Below the pieces are notes generated by a model. It was not told the origin of the DNA, searched no databases, and worked only from the letters and a program-made list of their open reading frames with translations. A stretch of 64,000 bases of DNA from UBA1127 sp034422455 (GTDB lineage: Bacteria > Chloroflexota > Dehalococcoidia > Lucifugimonadales > UBA1127), in NCBI GenBank assembly GCA_034422455.1, contig DAOUJQ010000001.1:62001-126000 (forward strand). Direction: 5' to 3'. Position 1 is the stretch's first letter. Every line of letters starts with the position of its first letter. This document shows, piece after piece, positions 57,037 to 64,000 of this stretch. The translations under genes were made by a program, and so were the position numbers.

Positions 57037-58395
57037 ATGACCGACCACATGGAAGCCCTGACGCGCTACATGGCGCAGGCGAGGAGCACGACGCTGCCCC
57101 CGGAAGTGGCCCTCAAGGGCAAGCACCACATCCTCGACACGATCGCCGCCATGGTGTCCGGCGCCGCGCTGGAGCCGGGGCGCGCCGCCATCGAGTTCGC
57201 GCGGAGCCAGGGCGGGACGGAGGAGGCGCAGGTGCTCTCGACGCCGTTCCTGACGACGGCCGTCACCGCCGCCATGGCCAACGGCTTCCTCGCGCACGCA
57301 GACGAGACGGACGACTCGCACGCGCCGTCGGGGACTCACCCGGGGTGCGCCATCGTGCCCGCGGCGATGGCGATGGGCGAGCGCGGCGGGGTGTCCGGCG
57401 AGCGGCTGCTGAACGCGGTGGTGCTGGGGTACGACCTGTGCGCCCGCGTCATGCACGCGCTGGGCGAACGGTACACGCTGGAGGCGGAGCGCGGCTTCAG
57501 CAGCCACAGCCTAGGCGGCGTCTTCGGCGCGGCGATGGCCGCGGGGGCGTGCACGGAGGTGAGCGAGGAGCAGCTGCGCTACCTCGTCTCCTACACGGCG
57601 CAGCAGACGTCGGGCATCCCCACGTGGGCGCGGGACACGGACCACATCGAGAAGGCGTTCGACTTTGCGGGGATGCCGGCGCGGAGCGGCGTGACCGCCG
57701 CGGTGCTGGTCGACATGGGGTTCACCGGCGTGTGGGACGTCTTCCAGGGGGAGCGCAACTTCTTCCGGTCGTTCTCGCCGTCGCCGAACCCGGACGAGAT
57801 CATCGCCGAGCTTGGCGAGCGGTACGAGGTGATGCGCACGAACATCAAGAAGCACTGCGTCGGGTCGCCGATCCAGGCGGCGGCGGACGCGCTGGGGCAC
57901 ATCCTGGACGCGCGCCCGCTGCGGCCGGACGAGGTGGAGCACATCAAGGTGACGATGGGCGTCGGCGGCGCGCGGACGGTGAACAACCGGGAGATGCCCA
58001 ACATCTGCCTGCAGCACATGATGGCCGTGTACCTGACGGACGGCGGCATCTCCTTCGCGGCGGCGCACGACTACGAGCGCTTCGCCGACCCGGCGATGTT
58101 GACGATCCGGGACAAGGTGGAGCTCATCGGCGACGACGCGCTGGTAACGGCGGAGAGCCCGCGGCAGGCCGTCGTGGAGGTGACCACCACCGACGGACAG
58201 ACGTACCGGGACCACGTGGTGGCCGTGCGGGGGACGATGGAGAACCCGATGACCACGGAAGAGGTCGAGGCCAAAGCGCGGGACCTGCTCGCGCCGTCGC
58301 TGGGCGCGGAGAAGGCGGACCGGCTCATCGCGGCGGTGCGGGACCTGGAGAGCGTCGGCGACGTGCGGGAACTGCGGGGGTTGCTGGGGGCGTAG
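57037..58395 (+). CDS. MmgE/PrpD family protein
   Basis: 452 residues from ATG 57037 (AAGGAGGAG upstream). Blocks: HHILDTIAAMVSGAALEPGRAAIEF, NGFLAHADETDDSHAPSGTHPGCAIVPAAMAMGE, FSSHSLGGVFGAAMAAG and NIKKHCVGSPIQAAADA. The family includes 2-methylcitrate dehydratase, cis-aconitate decarboxylase and many enzymes of unknown substrate. No methylcitrate cycle genes are adjacent. Confidence 0.9.
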   Translation: MTDHMEALTRYMAQARSTTLPPEVALKGKHHILDTIAAMVSGAALEPGRAAIEFARSQGGTEEAQVLSTPFLTTAVTAAMANGFLAHADETDDSHAPSGTHPGCAIVPAAMAMGERGGVSGERLLNAVVLGYDLCARVMHALGERYTLEAERGFSSHSLGGVFGAAMAAGACTEVSEEQLRYLVSYTAQQTSGIPTWARDTDHIEKAFDFAGMPARSGVTAAVLVDMGFTGVWDVFQGERNFFRSFSPSPNPDEIIAELGERYEVMRTNIKKHCVGSPIQAAADALGHILDARPLRPDEVEHIKVTMGVGGARTVNNREMPNICLQHMMAVYLTDGGISFAAAHDYERFADPAMLTIRDKVELIGDDALVTAESPRQAVVEVTTTDGQTYRDHVVAVRGTMENPMTTEEVEAKARDLLAPSLGAEKADRLIAAVRDLESVGDVRELRGLLGA

Positions 58396-58399
58396 GGCA

Positions 58400-58560
58400 A
58401 CCACGAGGGTTGCTGGAGGGTAGGGGGTGGAGCGCAGGGCAACCACGAGGGTTGCCCCTACGACAGGCTCCTTCGACAAGCTCAGGACGTGGTCAGGGCG
58501 AGCGGGGGAAGGGCGACCACAAGGGTCGCCCCTACGACGGGCGAACGGGAGGATAAGAAC
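58400..58560. repeat. Repeat cluster after MmgE/PrpD
   Basis: Three related pieces (GGGCAACCACGAGGGTTGCCCCTACG and similar GGGCGACCACAAGGGTCGCC) at about 58397-58415, 58437-58462 and 58511-58536. A reversed CGTTCGCCCTGAG-type unit lies between them (about 58463-58504). Confidence 0.7.
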
Positions 58561-58595
58561 CGGGGACTGGTTCAATTTCGGCAGAAGGAGTCTTC

Positions 58596-59885
58596 ATGCC
58601 GGCGCTGATTATTGTTGGGATAGTCATCGTTGTCGTTGTGGCTATTGCCGTTGTCTTTGGCCCGCACCGCACTTCGGACGTGCTCAGCGGGTTTGGATAC
58701 GCCATCCAAACCCTTGCGCTGTTTCCGTTTCGTCTGGCGTCAGCGCTGTACGCCAGGTTGAGAGGGAAGGAGACGACTGCGCTTCAGACGATTGATCTTC
58801 ACTTGTTGCTTGCGACCATGGCGGTCATTCTCTTTGGCATCCCGTACATGGTCCTGCGTTTGTTTGGGTTCTTCAAGGATGATGAGTCCAGCGAGGAGAA
58901 GGCTGGGGAGGGCCAGTCAGTTGCCATTGGCGAGGCGGTGGTGTTGCAGACGTCCTGGAAAGAGCCGCCCTTCGCGATCACGGTGCTGGGGAGGCCGGAG
59001 CGGATCGAGGGAGACCGCGAGCGGGTACGGGTGCCGGTGCGGTACACGGGCATCATCCACCGGTGGTCGCACTTCAGTGTCGGCGGCTACCCCGCGCTGA
59101 TGTACACGACGGAGAATGACGCAGGCGGGCGGATTGCGTGGGAAAGCGAGTTCGTGAGCATTCAGGAGCCCGACTTCGAGGACTTCGCGCTTGTAGAGGG
59201 CGGGAGTTACGACAGCTATGTCTACTTCAGGGCTAGGGATGACGAGGAACGGAGGACGGTCCCCAGACGACGCTTCGTCGAACTGACGTGGCTGGATGAC
59301 AGCGAGACGATCATCAAGGTAGACCTGAAGAGGAGCGTGGAACCCTCCGAGCGCATTCGATTTCGGGACGGCGTGCCCGAGCGCAGGCTGGACAAGAGGG
59401 GCTTTGACAAGCAGATGCGAGGATCCGGCAGCCAGTGGGCGGACCTGGGCGAGGCGCCGGTCGCGGGCATCGGCGACGTAGTCAAGGTAGCGGTTGTCCC
59501 CGGCGGCGCGTGGTGGGACGTGGCAGCGCTGGGTGCGCCGGAGCGGGTGGCCGAGGACGTGGTACGGCTGCCGTTGCGGGTGACCTCAAGGCATCGAGGG
59601 GCGAGACGTTTCAACGACGACCTACTGCAGATTGGGACAACACCGGACGAGTTCGGAGTGATCCAGCACTTGTGGGAGCCCCGCGACTTCAAGGAGGATG
59701 AGGAGAGACCGGATGACAGCCTGCACCGGGTTGCAGTGCAACGGAACGAGACCCGGGAGGGGGCGGTGTACTTCTCGCCGCCACAGCGCGGGAAGCCAAA
59801 GGAGCCGCCGACGGAGCCGTTCACAACGCTTTGGTACGGCGTCAATTACTTGGAGACGCCGGTGAGCTTGAGGCCAAGCGGCTAA
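58596..59885 (+). CDS. Unknown membrane protein with two similar extracellular-type lobes
   Basis: 429 residues from ATG 58596 (AGAAGGAG). Membrane helices at about 3-22 and 68-90, then about 330 soluble residues. The soluble part holds two similar modules: GEAVVLQTSWKEPPFAITVLGRPERI followed by RVRVPVRYT (about 112-150), and GDVVKVAVVPGGAWWDVAALGAPERV followed by VVRLPLRVT (about 294-330). The pattern (beta strands, GxPERV, RLPLRVT) resembles DUF4352-like immunoglobulin folds that sense or modify envelope conditions. I cannot name the family. Single gene. Confidence 0.7.
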   Translation: MPALIIVGIVIVVVVAIAVVFGPHRTSDVLSGFGYAIQTLALFPFRLASALYARLRGKETTALQTIDLHLLLATMAVILFGIPYMVLRLFGFFKDDESSEEKAGEGQSVAIGEAVVLQTSWKEPPFAITVLGRPERIEGDRERVRVPVRYTGIIHRWSHFSVGGYPALMYTTENDAGGRIAWESEFVSIQEPDFEDFALVEGGSYDSYVYFRARDDEERRTVPRRRFVELTWLDDSETIIKVDLKRSVEPSERIRFRDGVPERRLDKRGFDKQMRGSGSQWADLGEAPVAGIGDVVKVAVVPGGAWWDVAALGAPERVAEDVVRLPLRVTSRHRGARRFNDDLLQIGTTPDEFGVIQHLWEPRDFKEDEERPDDSLHRVAVQRNETREGAVYFSPPQRGKPKEPPTEPFTTLWYGVNYLETPVSLRPSG

Positions 59886-59988
59886 CGTGAATGCCTTCTG
59901 TTGGCTGGCGGTCCGCTTCTGGCGGAAGGTAGCGTGTGTTAGGATTCAATCTTGAGGGATCGTAACTGCCGTAAAGCGGGGAAGCCCA

Positions 59989-60237
59989 ATGAGTGAGTCG
60001 AAACAATACCGACTGCGCTATGTCATGCACGAGCCGTCTGAGGACACCGAGGACATGTACCTTGCCGAGGCACTTGACCTTCCGGGTTGCCGAGCGTGGG
60101 GTGAAACGCAGGAGAAGGCCTGCGAGTACCTGAAGGACGTGGCCGCTGTTGTCATCGAGTTGTACCTGGAGCGCGGCGATGACCTGCCGGTTGGGGTTGA
60201 GGTGGTGGACACCCCGGAGCTGGTCGTTGTCGTTTGA
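59989..60237 (+). CDS. hicB: HicB-family antitoxin
   Basis: 82 residues. The partial RNase H-like fold YLAEALDLPGCRAWGETQEKACEYLKDVAAVVIELYLE is the HicB N-terminal domain; a separate DNA-binding domain is not obvious. The stop TGA overlaps the TTG start of hicA. It should neutralise HicA and may autoregulate. Confidence 0.88.
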   Translation: MSESKQYRLRYVMHEPSEDTEDMYLAEALDLPGCRAWGETQEKACEYLKDVAAVVIELYLERGDDLPVGVEVVDTPELVVVV

Positions 60238-60440
60238 GATATATTGAGCTTTCTCGTAAGCTGCGACGTCTTGGATGCGCTTTTTATCGGCAGGCTTCGG
60301 GCAGTCACGAAGTTTGGACTAACGCTGACGGTGAAGTGACAATCATCCCCAATTGGGGAAGCAAGGACTTGCGCACAGGTACGCTTCATCGGATTCTTCG
60401 AGACCTCGGCATCAGCCGAGATGATTTCAACAACGCTTAG
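60234..60440 (+). CDS. hicA: HicA-family mRNA interferase toxin
   Basis: 68 residues from a TTG at 60234 that overlaps the hicB stop (TTGA). A dsRBD-like fold with the catalytic His in ASGSHEVWTN (H25) and the ending LHRILRDLGISRDDF. It cleaves mRNA when free of HicB. The antitoxin-first order is the less common arrangement and, with the weak start, would keep toxin output below antitoxin. Confidence 0.9.
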   Translation: MRYIELSRKLRRLGCAFYRQASGSHEVWTNADGEVTIIPNWGSKDLRTGTLHRILRDLGISRDDFNNA

Positions 60441-60453
60441 GGATTGAACGCCC

Positions 60454-61506
60454 CTACCCCGCTCCCGCGCCGTCCAGCACGATGTCTATCAGCTCCGGCC
60501 CCGGCGGCATGACGCGGTCGTCTATGAGCTGCATGGCGGAGACGATGGCGTCGTTGTACGGCGTCGGGATGCTGACCTCGCGGCCCTTGGCGCAGACGAG
60601 GCCGTTCATGTAGGCGACCTCCGAGCGGCGGCCCTTGTGCACGTCCTGGGCCATGGACGCCAGCCAGTTCACCCGCGTGCGCCGGTTGGCGAAGTAGTTG
60701 TCCAACTCCTCGTAGACGTCGCCGCGCTCCGCGTCCGCCCACAGCTTCGCGGGCTTGCCGTTGATGTCGACGACGTCGTAGCCGAGGGCGAGGCCGACGC
60801 GCGCGGCCTCTTTGGCGAGGTTGATGGAGATGGTGCGGCAACGGACGTCGACGGCCAGCTCGTTGGTGCCCATGCCGGTCATGGCGGAGATGGCGTTGCC
60901 CATGGAGTTCTGGCACAGCTTGGCCCACCGCTCGCCCCACAGGTTGTCCGTCGCGTAGGAGCCGTCGATGTTGTCCAGCAGGCCTGCCACGTACTCGGAA
61001 CGGTCGGTGATCCGACCGCTCTGCTCGCCGACGCGGAAGACGACGTGGCCGGAGTCACGGCCGACGGCGCCGCCGCGCTGCACGTGGCCGGGCTCCCACA
61101 GGGCGACCTCGATGTGCGACGCGATGCAGCCCATGGCGTTCTCCGGCCCCACGACGCCCGCCACGACGGGGTCGTTCCAGCAGTTCTGCAGCGAGATGAA
61201 GCAGCCGTCGGGCTTGACGTAACGCTTGATGAAGTGGGTCGCCCACTCGGTGTCGTAGGACTTGAGGGCGATGAAGGCGTAGTCGAACGGCTCGGTGATG
61301 CCCTGGGCCTCGGTCAGGTGGAGGGCCTTGATGGGCACGGTGAAGTCGCCCTGGCTGCCGCTGGCGCGGAGGCCGTCGCGCTGCATGGCGTCGACGTGCT
61401 CGGCCCACATGTCGACCATCGTCACGTCCTCACCGGCGCGGGCGAGGAATGCGCCGACGTAGCTGCCGAGGGCCCCTGCGCCCATGATGCCGATGCGCGT
61501 GGTCAT
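60454..61506 (-). CDS. Ketopantoate reductase family (PanE/ApbA-like) protein
   Basis: 350 residues. NAD(P) loop IGIMGAGALGSYVGAFLARAG; DYAFIALKSYDTEWA; the C-terminal domain has WAKLCQNSMGNAISAMTG with the catalytic Lys in the RWAKL helix and HKGRRSEVAYMNGLVCAKG near 295-315. True PanE reduces 2-dehydropantoate for pantothenate; Chloroflexota carry many PanE-like paralogs with other 2-keto substrates. The family is firm, the substrate is not. Convergent with hicA. Confidence 0.87.
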   Translation of the reverse strand: MTTRIGIMGAGALGSYVGAFLARAGEDVTMVDMWAEHVDAMQRDGLRASGSQGDFTVPIKALHLTEAQGITEPFDYAFIALKSYDTEWATHFIKRYVKPDGCFISLQNCWNDPVVAGVVGPENAMGCIASHIEVALWEPGHVQRGGAVGRDSGHVVFRVGEQSGRITDRSEYVAGLLDNIDGSYATDNLWGERWAKLCQNSMGNAISAMTGMGTNELAVDVRCRTISINLAKEAARVGLALGYDVVDINGKPAKLWADAERGDVYEELDNYFANRRTRVNWLASMAQDVHKGRRSEVAYMNGLVCAKGREVSIPTPYNDAIVSAMQLIDDRVMPPGPELIDIVLDGAGAG

Positions 61507-61588
61507 GGCTGCTCCTTTGGCTTATGGTGGGTCCGGCTCTCTGGGCACCGGATTCGCCGGTGTGCGGTAAAGGGGGCTGGGCAGCCCC

Positions 61589-61668
61589 TTCGCCAAGACT
61601 TTCGAAACCCTCAGGACAGGCTCAGGACGCGGTCAGGACGACCCCTTCGACAGGCTCAGGGCGAACGG
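61589..61668. repeat. Compound copy of the CGTTCGCCCTGAG-type repeat
   Basis: Several partial units in reverse orientation (CCCCTTCGCC ... CTCAGGACAGGCTCAGGACGCGGTCAGGACGA, then CCCTTCGACAGGCTCAGGGCGAACGGGG), the longest copy in the window. It fills the 172-bp gap upstream of the PanE-like gene. Confidence 0.75.
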
Positions 61669-61678
61669 GGGAGTCCTC

Positions 61679-62299
61679 TTAGGACGGTTTGGTCTCGTCG
61701 ATGACCTCGTAGTATTCCATGTAGTCGCCGCGGGGCGTGGACGTGTTCTGCGGGCCTGTGTCGCGGAGCTGCGACTTCATCAGGCTCTCCACGTACCGCA
61801 TGTGGTCGTCCCGGCCGGTCTTGCGGATGAGGAGCAGCGCGCCGTTGTCGGCGTCCAGCTGGCGGAAGTTCCAGGAATAGACCAGCCCCCCGGCCGCCTG
61901 GTGGATGCGATCCTGGGCCTTCTTGAGGGTCATGTAGTCGTCCCAACGGCCGTCGGCGACGTCGACCTCGGCGCGGATGAGGAAGTTGCCGTCGACCCGC
62001 CCCTGCATCTCCGAGGCCAGCGTCCACTGCCTGCCGCATGGCTGCCCCTCGTAGATGCCGGGAGGGCGGCTAGCGGAGTAGCCGGAGCCGTTAGGCGTGG
62101 CGCGAAAGGCCTCGAAGGCCTCCTTGTCCTCCCACATGCGGAGAATGAGGTGGCGCATGGAGTTGCCCAGGTACTGGCAGATCTGCGCGCCCAGGAAGCC
62201 GGGCGCGGGCTGCATCAGCGAGTGGATCCAGTTGAGCCGAGCGACAGCCTCCGTGTTCCTACCGTTGCCAAACTGCAGGATTTCTTGAACCAGAAACAT
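61679..62299 (-). CDS. Double ABM-type (dimeric alpha-beta barrel) protein, paralog A
   Basis: 206 residues from ATG 62299 (MFLVQEILQFGNGRNTEAVARLNWIHSLMQPAPGFLGAQI). It contains two ferredoxin-like halves: first MRHLILRMWEDKEAFEAFRATPNGSGY, second LIRAEVDVADGRWDDYMTLKKAQDRIHQAAGG. It resembles antibiotic-biosynthesis-monooxygenase or NIPSNAP-type barrels. Catalytic role unknown. A paralog follows at 62434. Confidence 0.75.
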   Translation of the reverse strand: MFLVQEILQFGNGRNTEAVARLNWIHSLMQPAPGFLGAQICQYLGNSMRHLILRMWEDKEAFEAFRATPNGSGYSASRPPGIYEGQPCGRQWTLASEMQGRVDGNFLIRAEVDVADGRWDDYMTLKKAQDRIHQAAGGLVYSWNFRQLDADNGALLLIRKTGRDDHMRYVESLMKSQLRDTGPQNTSTPRGDYMEYYEVIDETKPS

Positions 62300-62433
62300 A
62301 GTTGCCCTCCCAACTGGAATAGACGGCATGATTGTATGGGGAGCACCAGGGGGCGTCAAACCCAATTGAAACTCAATTGAGACTGCCCCAATCACGATGG
62401 GAGCGGCCTCAGCCCGCCGGACGTGCGGCGGAG

Positions 62434-63045
62434 CTAGGGCAGCGTCTCGTCGACGATCTCGTAGTATTCGTTGCCGCGCGCGGTGAACGTTCCGCGAGGC
62501 CGGTCCGGGTTGGTCCCGGGCAGGTTCTCGTTCTCCATGTACTTCAGGTGGTCGGCGCGGCCCGTCTTGCGAATGAGCATGAGCGCGGCGTTCTCGGCGT
62601 CCAGCTGCTTGAACTGCCGGGCCACCACCAGCCCGCCGGAGGAGAGGTGCACCTCATCCTGCATCGCGCGGAGCTTGAGGTAGTCGTCCCAGCGGCCCTC
62701 CGTAATGTCGAACTCGCCGCGCATGAGCCAGTTGCCGGCGGCGGGTCCCACGGTCTCCGCGGAGAGCTCCCACTCGCGGCCGCAGGGCTGCGCCTCGTAG
62801 AGCCCGGGAGGCCGGTTGGCGGAGTAGCCCGAGCCCTCGGGCGTCGCGCGAAAGGCCTCGTAGGCGGCCTTGTCCTCCCACATGCGCAGGACAAGGTGGC
62901 GCGACGAATTGCCGAGGTAGGCGCAAACCTGGGCGCACACGAAGCCCGGTTGGGGCTGCATGAGAGAGTGGATCCAGTGCAGCCGGTTGATGGCCTCCAC
63001 GTTGCGGCCGTTGCTGACGCGCAGGACTTCCTGGACCAGGTACAT
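62434..63045 (-). CDS. Double ABM-type protein, paralog B
   Basis: 203 residues from ATG 63045 (MYLVQEVLRVSNGRNVEAINRLHWIHSLMQPQPGFVCAQV). Same two-lobe layout and conserved RMWEDKAAYEAFRATPEGSGYSANRPPGLYEAQPCG block as paralog A, at roughly half identity by eye. The pair runs B then A with 134 bp between them. Conserved His, Trp and Glu positions in both suggest a shared ligand. Confidence 0.75.
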   Translation of the reverse strand: MYLVQEVLRVSNGRNVEAINRLHWIHSLMQPQPGFVCAQVCAYLGNSSRHLVLRMWEDKAAYEAFRATPEGSGYSANRPPGLYEAQPCGREWELSAETVGPAAGNWLMRGEFDITEGRWDDYLKLRAMQDEVHLSSGGLVVARQFKQLDAENAALMLIRKTGRADHLKYMENENLPGTNPDRPRGTFTARGNEYYEIVDETLP

Positions 63046-63138
63046 GGCATGCCTCCGGCGGTGGAGTTTCGGCCTGATTCTATGGGCGGGCGCCGACTGG
63101 GTCAAACCGGCGGTCTGACTCCGGCGGCGGCCCGCACG

Positions 63139-63318
63139 TCACTGCCGCTTTCGCACGAGCCAGAGGATGTTCACGGCGATGATCCCGCCGGCGGCGATCC
63201 ACAGGACGGTGCCCCAAAGCGGGCTGTATGACAGCCCCACACCCAAACCGAGGTAGAAGACGATGATTGCGGCTAGGAAAAGGAGCAGGTGTGCGGTGAC
63301 CTTGAGAACCGTGGGCAT
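63139..63318 (-). CDS. 59-residue two-helix membrane protein
   Basis: Reads MPTVLKVTAHLLLFLAAIIV, then FYLGLGVGLSYSPLWG, then TVLWIAAGGIIAVNILWLV, and ends RKRQ: two membrane helices (8-26 and 37-55) with a basic C terminus. AGGAG lies eight bases before the ATG. No family recognised; the good ribosome site and clean hydrophobic pattern argue for a real gene. Confidence 0.6.
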   Translation of the reverse strand: MPTVLKVTAHLLLFLAAIIVFYLGLGVGLSYSPLWGTVLWIAAGGIIAVNILWLVRKRQ

Positions 63319-63495
63319 GTCGTAATGCTCCTGGTACTGAATCGGCGCACCCCAATCGCCTGCCGAATCCGTTGCGACTGGAAATAATTGTAGCCGCGCC
63401 CATCCCTATCGCAATATGGTTGCGCGGTTCGGCCTGCACGGTGTGCGGGAATGTCCTCATTCGAGGGTATTCCCGCCCCATTGCGTTTGTCACGG

Positions 63496-63504
63496 TGCTA
63501 TAAT
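63496..63504 (+). promoter_or_regulatory. Extended -10 promoter of the GPP34 gene
   Basis: TGCTATAAT, a perfect extended -10 (TGn-TATAAT), 76 bp before the start. A small hairpin GTCAG/CTGAC lies in the leader at about 63530-63546. Confidence 0.6.
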
Positions 63505-63580
63505 GGCGCCGCAGACTGGATGGCCTCACGTCAGGCTACGGCTGACAGCACGCCGAATTGCATATGGAGAGGGTGCGCAC

Positions 63581-64000
63581 ATGCTGAGATTCGCGGAAGA
63601 GATGATTCTGCTGCTGCTGGATGACGAGAGCGGGAGCTTCGCCCATATCCCCAGTTGGTCGATGGACTACGCCCTGGCCGGCGGCGTCCTGATGGACCTG
63701 GCGCTGGAGAACAAGATCGACACGGACCTGACGAAGCTGGTCCTTCTCGACGGCGAGCCGACGGGTGACTCTCTGCTCGACCCGACGCTGAAGGACATCG
63801 TGGCGGACGTGGCCGCCGGGCAGGAGCGGGACGCCCGCTACTGGGTGGAACGGGAGGCCGAGCGCGCCCCGACCATCCGCGAGGAGTGCCTGAAACGGCT
63901 GGTTGCGGCGGGAATCCTGGAGGAGCGGGAGAACCGCTTCCTGTGGGTCTTCAGGTCACAGCAGTACCCGGCCGTCGACAGCAGCCAGGAGATGGCGGTG
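63581..64000 (+). CDS. GPP34 (Golgi phosphoprotein 3-like) family protein, 3' end outside the window
   Basis: 140 codons visible from ATG 63581. Opens MLRFAEEMILLLLDDESGSF, then DYALAGGVLMDLALENKIDTD and LKRLVAAGILEERENRFLWVF, which are the helical blocks of bacterial GPP34 proteins (usual length about 220). The eukaryotic relative binds phosphatidylinositol-4-phosphate; bacterial roles are unknown. Truncated only by the window edge. Confidence 0.85.
   Translation, partial: MLRFAEEMILLLLDDESGSFAHIPSWSMDYALAGGVLMDLALENKIDTDLTKLVLLDGEPTGDSLLDPTLKDIVADVAAGQERDARYWVEREAERAPTIREECLKRLVAAGILEERENRFLWVFRSQQYPAVDSSQEMAV

Overview
The window is high-GC DNA from a free-living heterotrophic bacterium. 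The gene mix points to Chloroflexota, most likely Dehalococcoidia or SAR202-like: many single-component Rieske oxygenases, luciferase-like (LLM) flavin monooxygenases, orphan TPP enzymes, MmgE/PrpD, NIPSNAP and ABM proteins, MetE-like paralogs, a hspR-grpE-dnaK operon and a xanthine-dehydrogenase-type molybdoenzyme. This assignment is inferred from gene content only; there is no rRNA in the window.

Layout. 1-900: two overlapping DUF1538 membrane genes. 1074-12549: a catabolic region. A minus-strand run (LLM monooxygenase, VOC protein, amidohydrolase, TPP enzyme, Rieske oxygenase, MFS carrier) faces a plus-strand LLM + Rieske pair, closed by a GPH-type carrier. 12546-17788: a lower-GC defence island with an AbiJ-like gene, a small membrane protein and McrC/McrB. 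17885-25105: chromate transporter, solute-binding lipoprotein, VOC, alpha/beta hydrolase, a second TPP enzyme, MOSC protein and zinc ribbon. 25408-28430: LLM enzyme and a glnB/amtB nitrogen module. 28675-32638: three-subunit molybdenum hydroxylase plus a MoaD-like protein. 32617-38423: DUF429, DinB, RidA, PH-domain and retropepsin-like genes and two tandem MetE-like genes. 38424-40306: remnant of an integrated element at an initiator tRNA gene (attachment repeat, broken integrase, Sec11-type signal-peptidase-like gene, duplicated MetE 3' end). 40422-46306: AcuC-like deacetylase, heat-shock operon with a HAIR-type operator, small zinc ribbon, DUF309 and a sulfite-oxidase-like gene. 47325-54920: DUF1015, ligA, pth, NIPSNAP, the yebC-ruvC-ruvA operon and the rpsP-khpA-rimM operon. 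55060-64000: three DsrE-type genes, MmgE/PrpD, an unknown two-lobed membrane protein, HicBA, a PanE-like reductase, two ABM-type paralogs, a 59-residue membrane protein and a truncated GPP34 gene.

The long intergenic gaps (about 33.75-34.46, 46.31-47.32 and 56.31-57.04 kb) are packed with dispersed palindromic repeats. These include a roughly 140-230 bp family with a conserved centre and two nested inverted arms whose sequences change in step. One short palindromic repeat has inserted in frame into a TPP-enzyme gene. The best candidates for something undescribed are this covarying-arm repeat family and the initiator-tRNA element with its membrane protease.
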